Positions 26,006-36,680 of a stretch of 64,000 bases of DNA are shown piece after piece. The notes under the pieces were generated by a model. The model was not told the origin of the DNA, searched no databases, and saw nothing but the letters and a program-made list of their open reading frames with translations. Source of the stretch: Acanthaster planci (lineage: Eukaryota > Echinodermata > Asteroidea > Valvatida > Acanthasteridae); contig NW_019091387.1 of the NCBI RefSeq assembly GCF_001949145.1, positions 97,207 to 161,206 on the forward strand. Reading direction: 5' to 3'. The translations under genes were made by a program, and so were the position numbers. Position 1 is the stretch's first letter. Each line of letters starts with the position of its first letter.

Positions 26006-26125
26006 CCTACCAGATCACTTCAAAAATAAAAGGGAAAAAATATTCTTGAACTTATTACCAAATACACAGGCCTACTGTCCGAATAACTCTTAAGCCTAGT
26101 CTGAAGTCTTTGGCGGATAGCTTAC

Positions 26126-26290
26126 CTGTCCAAATTTTGGAGGAGGGTCACAGAACAGCGCTCCACTTCCGACTTCAGCGCGCCATCGATCAGACGTCAA
26201 AGTTCATCCCCAGCCCGCGGCGGTGGCATCAATGGTACGGCGGATTCCATTGGTCAATGAGAGGTAGCTCATCCAATCAAACGTGCAGCT
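26126..26290 (-). promoter_or_regulatory. Candidate promoter and noncoding first exon, minus strand
   Basis: This is a small CpG-rich island (GCGCGCC, CCGCGGCGG and other CpG words) in an otherwise CpG-poor region. CCAAT-type words lie at about 26250 and 26272, and a strong minus-strand donor, GGACAG|GTAAGC, falls at 26126/26125. Together they look like a promoter plus a noncoding first exon read leftwards. The only coding gene to the left on that strand is RAD50, whose ATG exon has an acceptor-like sequence just upstream; if joined, the GPCR would lie inside an 18-kb RAD50 5' UTR intron. This is inference and could equally be an unrelated transcript. Confidence 0.3.
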
Positions 26291-26686
26291 GAAACTTGGA
26301 TATTGGTTCCTGGGTCTGAAACCCGAATCATCCCTCATCACTGGAAGCGCATTTTATTTTGGTACCAGTCTTTTTTAGTTGATCGGTAATGCATGTACAT
26401 GTACATACGCGAGCCTTCAACGTTTGTTGTTTCTTGCTGCATGTTGAATGGCTGAAAGTTTTGTGAAGACAACTGATTGGACCTAATGGGTACCGTAACC
26501 TTAAAATTCTTCCAATTTCATTTGAGTACATGTCGCAGATGCATTAAGCCTGTATGTGGGTTTCCTTTCTGTGAAAGGCTGTACAACTACAACTTGAGTA
26601 GGCCTAGGTCTATAACTTACAAGCCAGCCTGGGTACAGGTCCTAGCTTACCCAGGTCACTAGGTGTAGACCCGTAACAGCGTCCAA

Positions 26687-26733
26687 CGAATACTCCTCCG
26701 TCGTATACCAGATGTATGACGGAGGAGTATTCG
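26687..26733. repeat. Perfect 19-bp hairpin
   Basis: CGAATACTCCTCCGTC (26687 on) and GACGGAGGAGTATTCG (ending 26733) are exact inverted copies, separated by about 14 bases. Weak symmetry continues outwards (GACCCGTAACAG / CTGTTTACCGG). Probably the core of a fold-back element. Confidence 0.6.
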
Positions 26734-26821
26734 TCGGGCCCTGTTTACCGGCTAGCCAAGGTGGACTCCCTGTCGTAATGAAATGAAGACAACATCCAAC
26801 CTGGTCTGAGGGCCTAGCTAG

Positions 26822-26958
26822 CCCCACATGTCACGTGGCCTAGCTGTAGTGGCTCTCTTTTCATGCTTTTACAATCTGTCTCTTATCCGTCGCCACCAGA
26901 CAGATTATAAAAGACAGATTGCAAAAGCGAGCCACTGCAGCCCTACGTGTGGGGCTAA
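26822..26958. mobile_element. Fold-back element with 12-bp flanking direct repeats
   Basis: The arms CCCCACATGT ... TAGTGGCTCTCTTTTCATGC ... ACAATCTGTCTCTTAT and (inverted) CCCCACACGT ... GCAGTGGCTCGCTTTTGC ... AATCTGTCTTTTAT pair over most of the 137 bases. GGGCCTAGCTAG occurs exactly on both sides (26810-26821 and 26959-26970), which looks like a target-site duplication. No coding capacity. Confidence 0.6.
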
Positions 26959-28891
26959 GGGCCTAGCTAGCCTAGGGGGTCACGCTAATTATTACTAGGC
27001 CCAATCCTAAATTTGCGCATACAAATATTTGCACATCCAACTTTCTCGTCGTGAAACTCTTCCACGAAATTATGCACTGCAGGTTAATTTGCTGTCAATG
27101 ATCGAGCGTCACTTCAGTGTTTTTCTTTTAGCAGCTAGGCCTATGTGCAAATTAAAAACTTTTCCAGGGAGAATTCAGGAAAAATTTCAACAGAGCATAA
27201 ACATTATACTTCACAGACTAAATACAAAAATGAACTGATTAAAATTGTCTAGAATTTAGAAAATGGATTAAAGACCGCTGTTCATTCACGACCAAGGTTG
27301 GACGTCTGATACGAGCACTAATGACAACTTTGGTCAACTTTCGCCAAATATTGAGGGCGTTATCAAAAATACAGAGCCAGAAAAGGACTGCGCACCTTAT
27401 TTTGAGATTCCCGTTGGTGACGATGGGCGCAGATTTGGTGGCACTGTATTTTGTGATTTTTTTTCAGAAATACACATAGAAAGAGAATTTTTGTCATAAT
27501 ATCCAGATAAATAACTTATGTTAATGCTAATATGATTCATTTGAAAGAATATAAATTTATGCCTCACTGAAATTTAAAACTAAATTGAAAAAAAAAATTA
27601 AAATCTAGAACGAAAAAGACAAACTGCATCATTAAATGAAAGTAATTAATGCAAGAAATAATTCCTCATTAAAGAGACATTAACTGGCAGATTTACTGGC
27701 AGATAGGTACGTACATGTACGCAAACATAGTTTTACTACAGCCAATCCAACTCGTTTGCAGACGACATTATTCCTGTTGCTTCAATGACATCCGATGGTC
27801 TTCATAATATTATTCCGTGTAGGATTTTAGTCAAACTTTCAACTACTGAAAATGAAGCCATAAAAAATTTAGTATTTTTTAGAATACATTTTGGTCAAAG
27901 TACTAAGTGCATGGATTATGGTTACATGTGGATATATTTAAAGACCAATTCTAATGGTTTTAGAAGTTTTGAAAATAAACTACTGTTGTGTTTAGTGTGT
28001 AATAAATCATATATTCATTACCAAATCATATCTGGATTGCGTCTGTATTTTTAAAATTTTGCCAAAACTTTTGATCTGTTTCTTTGAGTTTCATCAAAAA
28101 TTTTCACAATCTGACTGCTAGCGGTGCAGTTGAGAAATGAAATTTGTGTGATGTAATACCAGAAACTGGTATCGGTGGCACAACTGTTCCCGTTACAAAC
28201 GTACATGAACATGGAGCTACATGTACCGGGGATCAATCTGTGTGCAAGACCTACTGTGCTACATTATCTCTTTTCCGTCAAGAGTTTGTACTCCTTTCTT
28301 CACAGTTTACAGTGATGCCGAAATTTGTACGTCGCTGGTGGATGTACTAAAAATTCTGCGAAAGAACTGGGATTGAAATTCTCTTCAAGGTTCCGAAGAA
28401 TGAGAGCATTCTTCAATTTTGTGCTGTTGTCCACGGCTATGCGTGTTATGCATGCCTAAAGTGCACGCACTGCAGTATTTCCTCTCCATGGTAATACATC
28501 ACAAAAATCAATATTCATTAGATGCTAATGAGTTGTGACGACACGTCCATGTTTACAATACCGAACTGGAATCGCAGGAAAAATGGGTACAAAAACTGTG
28601 TTTTATTAACACAGTGTGATTTGCAAGGGAGATACTGACGTGCCATTTTTAGTAGACTTGGCTCTTCTGAATAGGATTCAATATGAGAAAAGTTAGCATC
28701 GTTGTAGTTAATCTTTAAATTCCAAAACTGAACTTGAAAAAATGATGCCTACAAAATCATCTTTTGCGACTTTTAGTCATCATTTATAATGTCATTATGC
28801 TTCACTTTTCCACACTAATAGGTCTAACTGATTGAGTTCGTCATCAAATCATCACTCAGTTCATTTCAGTGGAATTTATTGAAGGATTGCC

Positions 28892-31800
28892 ATGACAACA
28901 CTGACCACCAGCAGCAGCGAGTCCTCCACCATTCAGACTTTGGACGAACTAAGCCAGGAAACTGCAACCACAGTATCATCATCAGCGGCCTCCATTAAAG
29001 ACTACTCCATCTTGACATCGGCCCCACAGGAGACTGAACCTGACGAGCATGGTTCAAGTAGCGAACTATGGGAGACAGCAACCAACACGCGCTCCTTTGA
29101 GCAGACATCAACAAACGGATCATCCCTGACCAAGACGGATGACAAGTTGAGCGGGAGGAAGGGAGGGGCATGGAGGAAGGCGGGAGGAGGGAGCTCCTCT
29201 TCTGAAATGGAAGAGTCTTACTACTCAGCAGATTGGGAATCAAGCCAATCTCATAACTTGTCGGTGAGTACTTGGCAATAAAATGAAATACAAATATTGA
29301 CCTACCTGTACCTGGTAGTTCAACTTTCAAATTGCTGCTCACACCAAGTTTGGATCAGGCAGTTGACTTCAAGATACATGTAGATTTGAACCAGCATTCT
29401 GTGCAAACAGCCTCCTCATGCTCATGCTTGGTATTGAAAGATCTGAACCATCCGACCAGAAATTTTCCAGGGTCGACTGATTCATTTGTAGCATAAGGTG
29501 ATGACCTTGTTGATAAATTGACTTGGTGGGTAACGTTTTTACCCCCTGCTTGGTAGAGCATACAAAATGATAACTTGGCAGTGGCATGGGTGCAAATGCC
29601 CCTGCTTAATTGTCTCGTCCGATCCTTGCAGGATTCCCGCCAGAAGTCCGTACTGTCCACCCAGCAGCAGTTCATCCAAGCTAAACTCAGACTCTTGAAG
29701 AAATCTCGGCACAAAATGGGAACCACGGCAACACAGGAGACGGTGGCAGTACACTCTGAGGTCGAGGAGAAAAGCTTGTTCTGCCAGAAGGCAATTGGGA
29801 CTTTGCTCAATGAGAAAAGACAAGGCAAGAAGTGTCACTGTACTTCGTAAAATTAACAGGCCTGTTACCTGACCAGAGACTGGGGGGGTTCGTCAAACCA
29901 AAAAGTGGAACTTTTGGCACTGTAAACACATTTTTATACAAAGGCCTTGAAAAGACATTAAAAGTTGCCTGTCTGTCATGAACCAAAGGTTGCATGTAAG
30001 ACTTGTACACAGTAGTTTTTAATATTGAATAAACTTAACAAAAATACATTGATTTCAAACCCTTTGAGACACCTGAAATGTGGATATTAGCAAGAACTTC
30101 CTGATGGTACATAATGACTGGAGATGGACACATTTATACGCAGAATCGTGATCACCTTGAGCTTGAGAATCAACATGTAAGCCGTGGCTTGTATGCCAAA
30201 TATTACGGTATATTTGAAATATTCAGTATGCACAAAAAACCCACCAACAAGCGGAACTCAGAAGCGGGGGGGGGGTGCGTTTGAACCCCGGTAACCTCCC
30301 CCCCCAGCCTACAGGCCTGATTAACTTTGCAACTTTCCTAGTCACCAGTGAAAAACTTTAGGAAAAACCTTTTATCAGTCTACCACATACTCCAGGCTTG
30401 AGAGCATGCAAAATGGAACTACACAAAAGTACAACTTCATTCAAGATATATTAATGCTATGTCATATTCAAGTCCAGCACAAGTCCCTGTAAGTCCATCA
30501 CAAATCCATCAGAAGTCATTTATGCTTAAGACAATGTACAAGCTATTCAAATGAGCCATGACAAAAGCATTCTTTTGTCATTGTTCACCCTGTTACTTAT
30601 GACTGGCCTCTTGAAGGGACTTGTGACAGAACTTGTGATGGACACGAATATAACTCAGCAATAATGTTGACAATCAACACTAATAGATCAGATATTTCCT
30701 TACAGGGTGATAGTCTCCAGTAGACATTTTGAAGTTGGTTTGCTGCAGTTTGAAATTTAGTCACCTCTGCTTTTCAGATGTAACCAGCTCAAAAACGCAG
30801 ACAGAAAGAATCGGGGCAAAGCCCGAGAGCTCTTCCGAGGCTTCTGGCATCTTCATTGAAAGAGAGTTCATCGAAACTTTGAAGATAGGAAACCTACTGT
30901 CGGCTATGAAACAGGTGATTTTACACATTGTGAGACTTGTTGGAACTGGGGTGTTGAAGTTGTCGGTGTCATGCACTGGGGTTACAGTGCTGAGACAGCA
31001 GATTCAAACAAATAAACCAGCTAAGTGATCACTGGGTTTGTGTTTGTGAGCAAGATGCTTTACTGCAATTGCTCCTTCCCAGCCTGCAGCCGTGAGTTGC
31101 TCTGTCACGTTTAAAGGCCTAAGTAAATTTTCTGTGTTTGCTTCTCTATTCCTTACTACCACAGGCAGCATCTGTTGATACCACCAGCAGGGCTGAATCT
31201 TGCCAACAATGCCAGTGAGTATAACCCCTGGTCCAACTCCCATCACCCCACGCCTACCTATACACCCTATCTCCACCCCTGCATCCTACTCTCATCCCTT
31301 CACTCTGCATCCCACATTCCACCCTACCCCTGCGTGTTCATGTACATGACAGTGTACATCGAGGACATTCTTATTCCTATTGGTCACCTGATGACTTGTT
31401 TTTCTCTGTAATTTTAGCATTTTTTTCCAAGACTTCTTAACATACTGAGATCCCGTTGTAATCTGGATTCATTTGTACCTGATCAATACCACAGACCATC
31501 AGACCAAAGTATAATGAACCTTGGAGTTTGCGCAGTGATGGGTCTAAATACATGGGCCAATAGACCCGCAATGCAGAGAACATGTATTTACTTGATGACA
31601 AAAGTAGGTTACCAGCCCGAATGTCAAGGAGAACATATTTCTTGTCATTGATTCCCAGCCAATGTTTTGCCAAGCACTCATATGTTACTAAGCACCATTT
31701 TCTGCACGGCATCTCTACAAGATTGCACCCATGTGGTCTGTGCTATGCTGGTGAGTGCTTTATTCACTTTTCCCTCATAGAGAAGCACGTGCTGCAGCCT

Positions 31801-33501
31801 TGAAATGGGACTTCATCCGTCAGCGAACCTCTCGACTCAAGAACGAACTGACTGAGAGAAGATTGGACTGGCTGCTGAGCACTCAGGTAAGCAGTTAGGT
31901 ATGAGTGGGATGGGGTGCATTCGGAGCTGAGGAATGTCGACTAAAAGAGATTGATAGACCTACACTAGATCCATCAAAATCTTCATCCAGATTTTGTAAG
32001 CTTTCTGTGGATTCAAACCTAGAGCCCAGTTGTGTGCCATATGGAAATACAGATAAGAGAACGAAGGGCCCACGCTGGATCCATCAAAATCTACCACCAG
32101 ATTTTGTAGTTCTCATGACTTGACACAAGCCTGGCCACGTCCCACGTCGTGGAGGGTGAGATAAAAGGTTGGACACACTCAAACTAAATCCACCATCTAA
32201 ATCCATTTTTGTAAGCTTTTCATGGATTCAGGGATTAGAGCCCAGGCTGCCCAGCCATGTGTCCTATGTAGGGATATGAGATTAATGGGCCCACATTGTA
32301 TCCATCAATATCTCGATCCAGATTTTGTAGGATCTCCATGGATTTAACATAAGAACCATGCATAATTTCTTGACGTGGGACTTGGAAAATAAGTGGTCTC
32401 CCTTCCACGAGTGTTTGAGGGAAATGGGTTAAGAAGTGATGGAGATTTCAATCTTTCTCATTTGGGCCTTGGGCTTAACAGAATTAAGGCAAGGTTTTCC
32501 CACTTTCTTCAGGAGGTGCTAAACAGGGTAAAGAAACTGATGGGATACCCACAGGTATGACACAAGTGCTAATTGAGCAATTTGATGAGGATTGGGGTTT
32601 TCTCAAACTTACAATTAAAGCTTTTTTGATATCCCCATCAAGAAATGCTATCCACTAGCGAGGTTTACTCAAGCCAGTCTATCCACACCGGACTTTGTTG
32701 GTCTTGCGCTGAATAGTCGTCTTTATCCCATGTTTAAGGATCCACTGACTGTCATTGGAGATCTAGCCCGACAACTTCCAATGCCTGCAGATGATCCAAA
32801 AGAGGTATGGAATAGACTGATGGACCACGGGATAACATAACAACAGGCATAGTGATGATCCCACGGAGAGATGGAATAGACTGCCGGAACATGGGATAAG
32901 ATAGTGCCAGGCACAGTGGCTACCAGTGCCCAGTGGCAGTCCTGCCAAGCCACTTGGGATAGAAATAGTCTGATTGACTGCGGAACCACATGATACCAGT
33001 GGAGTACCAAAGTGTGATGTGATTTTGAACCAGTGTCATGCAAAATGAATGGAGTACAGGTGCGTGTTGGTTCACACGCCGAGTCTTGTGCTGATGCCTT
33101 TTACACATGAACCATGCGCATGATGAACTCACTTCAGAACTCTATACAGCTTACCTTAATGGGATAGTCTCATTGACCATGGGACATCATGCCAATGATA
33201 TAGCATGGTCCAATACAGATGAAGAATAGACTGATACACAGGAAAATCATGTCACTGTCCAACGATAAACCCACATAAATTGTCAAATATATGTCGACTG
33301 ACAGACCGTGAGATTTTATACCAGTGCTCAAAGATGACCCAAAGAGAGTTATTCTGACAAATCTGTCCTTTGTTCCTTTGGGTTAACAAATTCCCTCTTT
33401 AATTATGCAATCTTTGGTCTTGTATGTTCACCAACTACATGTATCGGTTAATACCACTATGTGGCCATTTTTTCTACGTACAGTTTTCCTGTTTATTTTG
33501 A
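28892..33501 (+). CDS. Unrecognised protein with Ser-rich N-terminus and charged helical middle (7 exons plus possible last exon)
   Basis: I do not recognise the family. Exons: 28892-29263, 29632-29824, 30778-30914, 31165-31214, 31781-31886, 32513-32554 and 32643-32804. All phases join and give 354 residues. Residues 1-124 are Ser/Thr-rich, acidic and probably disordered; 125-189 are basic and then helical (QQFIQAKLRLLKKSRHK); 210-234 contain FIEREFIETLKIGNLLSAMK; 252-300 form a strongly charged helix (ALKWDFIRQRTSRLKNEL, then RRLDWLLSTQ); 301-354 are more compact and proline-punctuated (PDFVGLALNSRLYPMF, DPLTVIGDLARQLPM). No signal peptide or membrane helix, so probably cytoplasmic or nuclear. 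The second intron begins with GC (CAAG|GCAAGA at 29824/29825); with it the reading frame stays open through the next exon. The last exon may be 33484 onward: a good acceptor (TTTTTTCTACGTACAG) adds five residues before TGA at 33499-33501, with AATAAA at 33571. The start ATG is the first in the frame. Confidence 0.75.
31955..32350 (+). repeat. Decayed tandem array, about 105-bp unit, in an intron
   Basis: Four diverged units start with [C/A]TAGATCCATCAAAATCT or GGATCCATCAAAATCT, followed by CCAGATTTTGTA and CATGGATT or GTGGATTCA. Unit starts are near 31962, 32073, 32185 and 32290. It lies in the intron between exons 31781-31886 and 32513-32554. Confidence 0.65.
32788..33345 (+). repeat. Decayed tandem array that includes the exon 3' end
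   Basis: The last bases of the exon, GATGATCCAAAAGAG (32790-32804), and the following GGTATGGAATAGACTGATGG recur in the intron as GATGATCCCACGGAG + ATGGAATAGACTGCCGG (about 32854-32886), GGATAGAAATAGTCTGATTG (32957 on), GGGATAGTCTCATTGACC (33160 on), GAAGAATAGACTGATACA (33220 on) and GATGACCCAAAGAGAG (33333 on). The unit length is irregular, about 65-105 bases. Only the first unit keeps the GT donor in a good context. Confidence 0.6.
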
Positions 33502-33570
33502 CGACGTCCCAGATATTCCACTGTCCCAAGAGTCTTGTTTTAATGATTTTATACATTTCGGGTGACGCTC

Positions 33571-33576
33571 AATAAA
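33571..33576 (+). terminator. Candidate polyadenylation signal AATAAA
   Basis: Exact AATAAA about 70 bases after the proposed stop of the unrecognised gene (33499-33501). Supports a gene end here if the last exon from 33484 is real. Confidence 0.3.
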
Positions 33577-35648
33577 ACTTAACCGGCATTTGCAGTGAGC
33601 GATTTCATGTTAAAATTTTGAATAGCAAATTCACTATGTATTTTTTGTTTGCATAGCAAAAAATTGACTTTGTATAGCAACTGATCAATTTTTGTTAAGC
33701 AGTTCCTGTTGTAATTTAAATCACGTTAAAACACTAAGCTCGGGTTTTGTATGTCGATTCTTGTTCGCCATTTTGGCCATCAAGCGTGCAAAAAAATGTT
33801 CCAGAATCGTCCACAGAAGAATTGCGTCATCACTGGCCCCAAAACGGGTACAACGGCAAGAAACTTCATAATCACGTCGTACCGCGGTACCAATGTGTAC
33901 ATGGCCAGCCATCATTTTGATATGTGCAGAAAGCGGCGCATACATACATGTATCACAGCACTGTTCTTGCTCTGCTGATGGACGATCTTTCGTGACTAGA
34001 CAAACGTACCAGTAAACAGTTCAAATTCCTGAGTCATGGCACCAGTGTTACGTCGATAATTTAATCTTTACGTATATTTTCGTGTCCGTAACAGAAACAA
34101 ATATTTTGATAAATGTTCATCGGAAAATTCTCTTGGAAAGGTGTTGCTGCGTGCGTGCATTTTGTAGCAAGTTGTCCGTTCTTTTGGATCCATTTTTAAA
34201 ACTGGATCGCAGATTGTCCAAAACCCGTTGCATTTTTGTGTGCGATGCAGGGGCATCGCTCACTGATTTGAATTTAGTTAATTTTGGATGCAGACCTGGT
34301 AATTGTGCTGAATGTTTGAATTCAAAATCGGAATAAGCATAAAATGCTTTAATGTCGAGATTCACTTGCTTCAGCATATCATTACTTTTCGTGTTATGTC
34401 CAATTGAATTTGATTCACACTGGACATTTTTAGGTTTGAAAAAGCAGTGAGTTGACAAAATCAACACTCTCTAGGATGAGATTACGAAAGCAACTCCTTT
34501 TCAGAAATAATACCAACATTAACCATGGCATAAAAAGGCAACAAATTATAAGGAAAATAGAATGGGGTTAGGTGCAAACTTGGATCATCTTTAGTGCCAA
34601 ATTGGGGAAAGCGGGTGTAGTTTTTACTCTAAATGAAGAGAAGAAAAAAAACGAATGGAACTTAGTACTGAACTTAGAAAAACAAAAGTAAAGATCAAAA
34701 GTCTGTGATTTGGGTTTGTGTCGTGCTAAAGCTCTTTAGGTGAAATATTAACACCCACTTGTCACAGCTGGTAAAGAAACTCCTCACGCTTATCCAGGGA
34801 CCCAGTTCAAATTTTCTCCTCAGGGTGGTACCATTTGCAAAGATTAACTCTTTGGAAAGACTAATAGATTTACATAGAAACAAAAATCAAATATTCATGA
34901 TTACGGCAATTTTCCATGTCAAAAAAAGGCAACTTTATTGAGAATTTACAGAGAGAGCATTTGATGGTGAAAACAAACACGGATATTAAATTACAAAATT
35001 AACTATGAAAATAAATAAAACTCTCAGCACCAGAAAACCATTAAAAAAAAACCAACAAACAATCTATTCCCTGCACCCCAACACAGACTTACCGTACCAA
35101 GTGCATGATACTGTGTTCTGTATAACTGTACACAGCATAACACAAAACCTATGAATTTAAGAAACAAACTGAACTCAGGAAAAGAATTTCATTAGTATCA
35201 ACATGGAGAAATGTATGAATTAAATGCTGCACAAGAGCTCTGAAATATTTTCTCTGAGGTGTATTCTTTTCTCAAGTATTTGTGCTGTCGTTCAATTGGG
35301 CATATAGTGGACTAGGCGAAACGGGTAACACACCCTTCAAAATATTGTTGATTTGAACAGTGAACAAGGTAGCCATTACCTGAAATCGGATTGTCAACTC
35401 TTCTACATGTACAATGAGCATCAGCACGTAACCCTGCCTGAAAAAAAGACAGGCCAAAATGGAAGCGAGGAGTTGGTGATGACAACACATGCAATTCACA
35501 GCACAGCGTGTTACCTTAAGGGGTAGCCACAGGAAGGCCACTTTTCAACTTTACAACCAACAAAAGCACAGCTGATTTGCCGGGATTCGCATTGGAGCAA
35601 ATGCCAGCGGACAACTTAAGGCAACTGATTGACCAGGGCATTTCCCGC

Positions 35649-35771
35649 TACCCCCAGAACTGTGGGATTCAACGTCCGCCCCACTCCCACCAACAGAATT
35701 ATGGGGTCCGACCTGCTCCCCCTAACTTCGTGGGAACGGGGCGAACGTCGACCCCACATTTCTGGGGGTAA
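35649..35771. repeat. Fold-back element with about 45-bp arms
   Basis: TACCCCCAGAACTGTGGGAT ... CGTCCGCCCCACTCCCACCAA (left) pairs with the complement of TACCCCCAGAAATGTGGGGT ... CGTTCGCCCCGTTCCCACGAA (right). The short middle is about 30 bases. Likely a MITE; no clear target duplication. Confidence 0.6.
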
Positions 35772-36154
35772 TTCCGCACCTCACAAAAAAAAACCACCAC
35801 CACCATTTTGATTACACTGATACTCAAACACTTTTAACCCAGACAAAAACTGGGAACAACTCCCCCGCCCATATTGCAACTGACAAATAGAACTCTGTCA
35901 ACCACTGTTCCTACGGTGCACTACAAAAAATCCTCTCCATAGCAACCTCTTGGTGGCACACTGCACTGTCAATTGTTAGTATCCAAGCAAAATTTGCATT
36001 TATGTACTGACAAAAATCAAGGATTTTGTAAAATGCTTTGGGGTAGGTCAACGAGAAGAAAATTTCCTGAATATAAATATGATTTAAAATGGCTTGTTTT
36101 GAAGAAATACAATGATTTTGAAACTCTTATTATAGTACATGCTCGGATCTGACA

Positions 36155-36680
36155 CTGACGAGTATTTTATTGTTTTAGCCAAATTGACTTTTGACCTCAA
36201 TATTTTGCACCCAAATTCAACAGGGGAAATTCTTAAGACCATACAGAACACTCGACAAACCAAATTGGAAGTCAAATGGCTAAATAATTTGCAAGTTATT
36301 GCGCTAACGAGTATTCTATTGTTTTAGCTTAATTGACCTTTGACTTCATTGCTTTGCTACCAAATTCCAATTGGGTTCTTCAGACCATAGAGAACAATCC
36401 ACACACCAAATTTGAAGTCAATAGGATAAATAATTCTCAAGTTATCGTGCTGACAAGATTTGTGGAAGTGCACACACACACACAAGTATGTATTTGCCTG
36501 CAACTGGGGACCACCTATTTGTTTTGTACACGGTTGTCAATCGGGGACCCTCTGTCAATCGGGGACCTTCTTGTCCTCTATTGTTCAGGGTCCCCAATTG
36601 AATGCAGAAACAAACTCAGTGACACCCACGGAAGGACAAAGGTGAAACAGTATGCCCCTTCGACCTTGTTGGTGGGGCAT
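36155..36680 (+). repeat. Interspersed repeat with internal 150-bp tandem duplication and GGGGCATAA end
   Basis: Two diverged units (36155-36305 and 36306-36455) share GAGTATT[T/C]TATTGTTTTAGC, TTGAC[T/C]TTTGAC, CACCAAATTTGAAGTCAA-type and AATAATT[T/C][G/T]CAAGTTAT[T/C]G words. After a (CA)n stretch and a TCAATCGGGGACC duplication the block ends TATGCCCCTTCGACCTTG and GGTGGGGCATAA. This layout (TTTGACC-type subrepeats, then ATGCCCC ... GGGGCATAA) is that of an interspersed repeat I know as common in marine invertebrate genomes. No coding capacity. Confidence 0.55.
36472..36486 (+). repeat. (CA)n microsatellite
   Basis: Short CACACACACACACA run inside the repeat at 36155-36680. Confidence 0.8.

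Larger units (their letters stand above)
18919..28891. other. Intergenic region between GPCR and the unrecognised gene
   Basis: About 10 kb with no supported protein-coding exon. It is dense in small mobile elements and repeats: a repeat shared with 39860-40000 (20090-20230), MITE family A (21713-21985), a SINE (22105-22345), a pogo-like element (24165-24615), an inverted-repeat element with a tRNA-like core (24666-25042), GGTACGAG repeats (25916-26005), a promoter or first-exon candidate (26126-26290) and two fold-back sequences (26687-26733 and 26822-26958). From 27000 to 28890 it is AT-rich and I see nothing specific. Confidence 0.6.

Noticed and set aside
31582-31803. Possible extra exon of the unrecognised gene between 31214 and 31781
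   Set aside because: Not needed: the exon ending CA at 31214 and the exon starting A at 31781 join directly into a CAA codon in frame.
34082-34467. Overlapping frames of 84 and 116 codons on opposite strands
   Set aside because: Opposite-strand frames of similar size without motifs or splice sites; chance.
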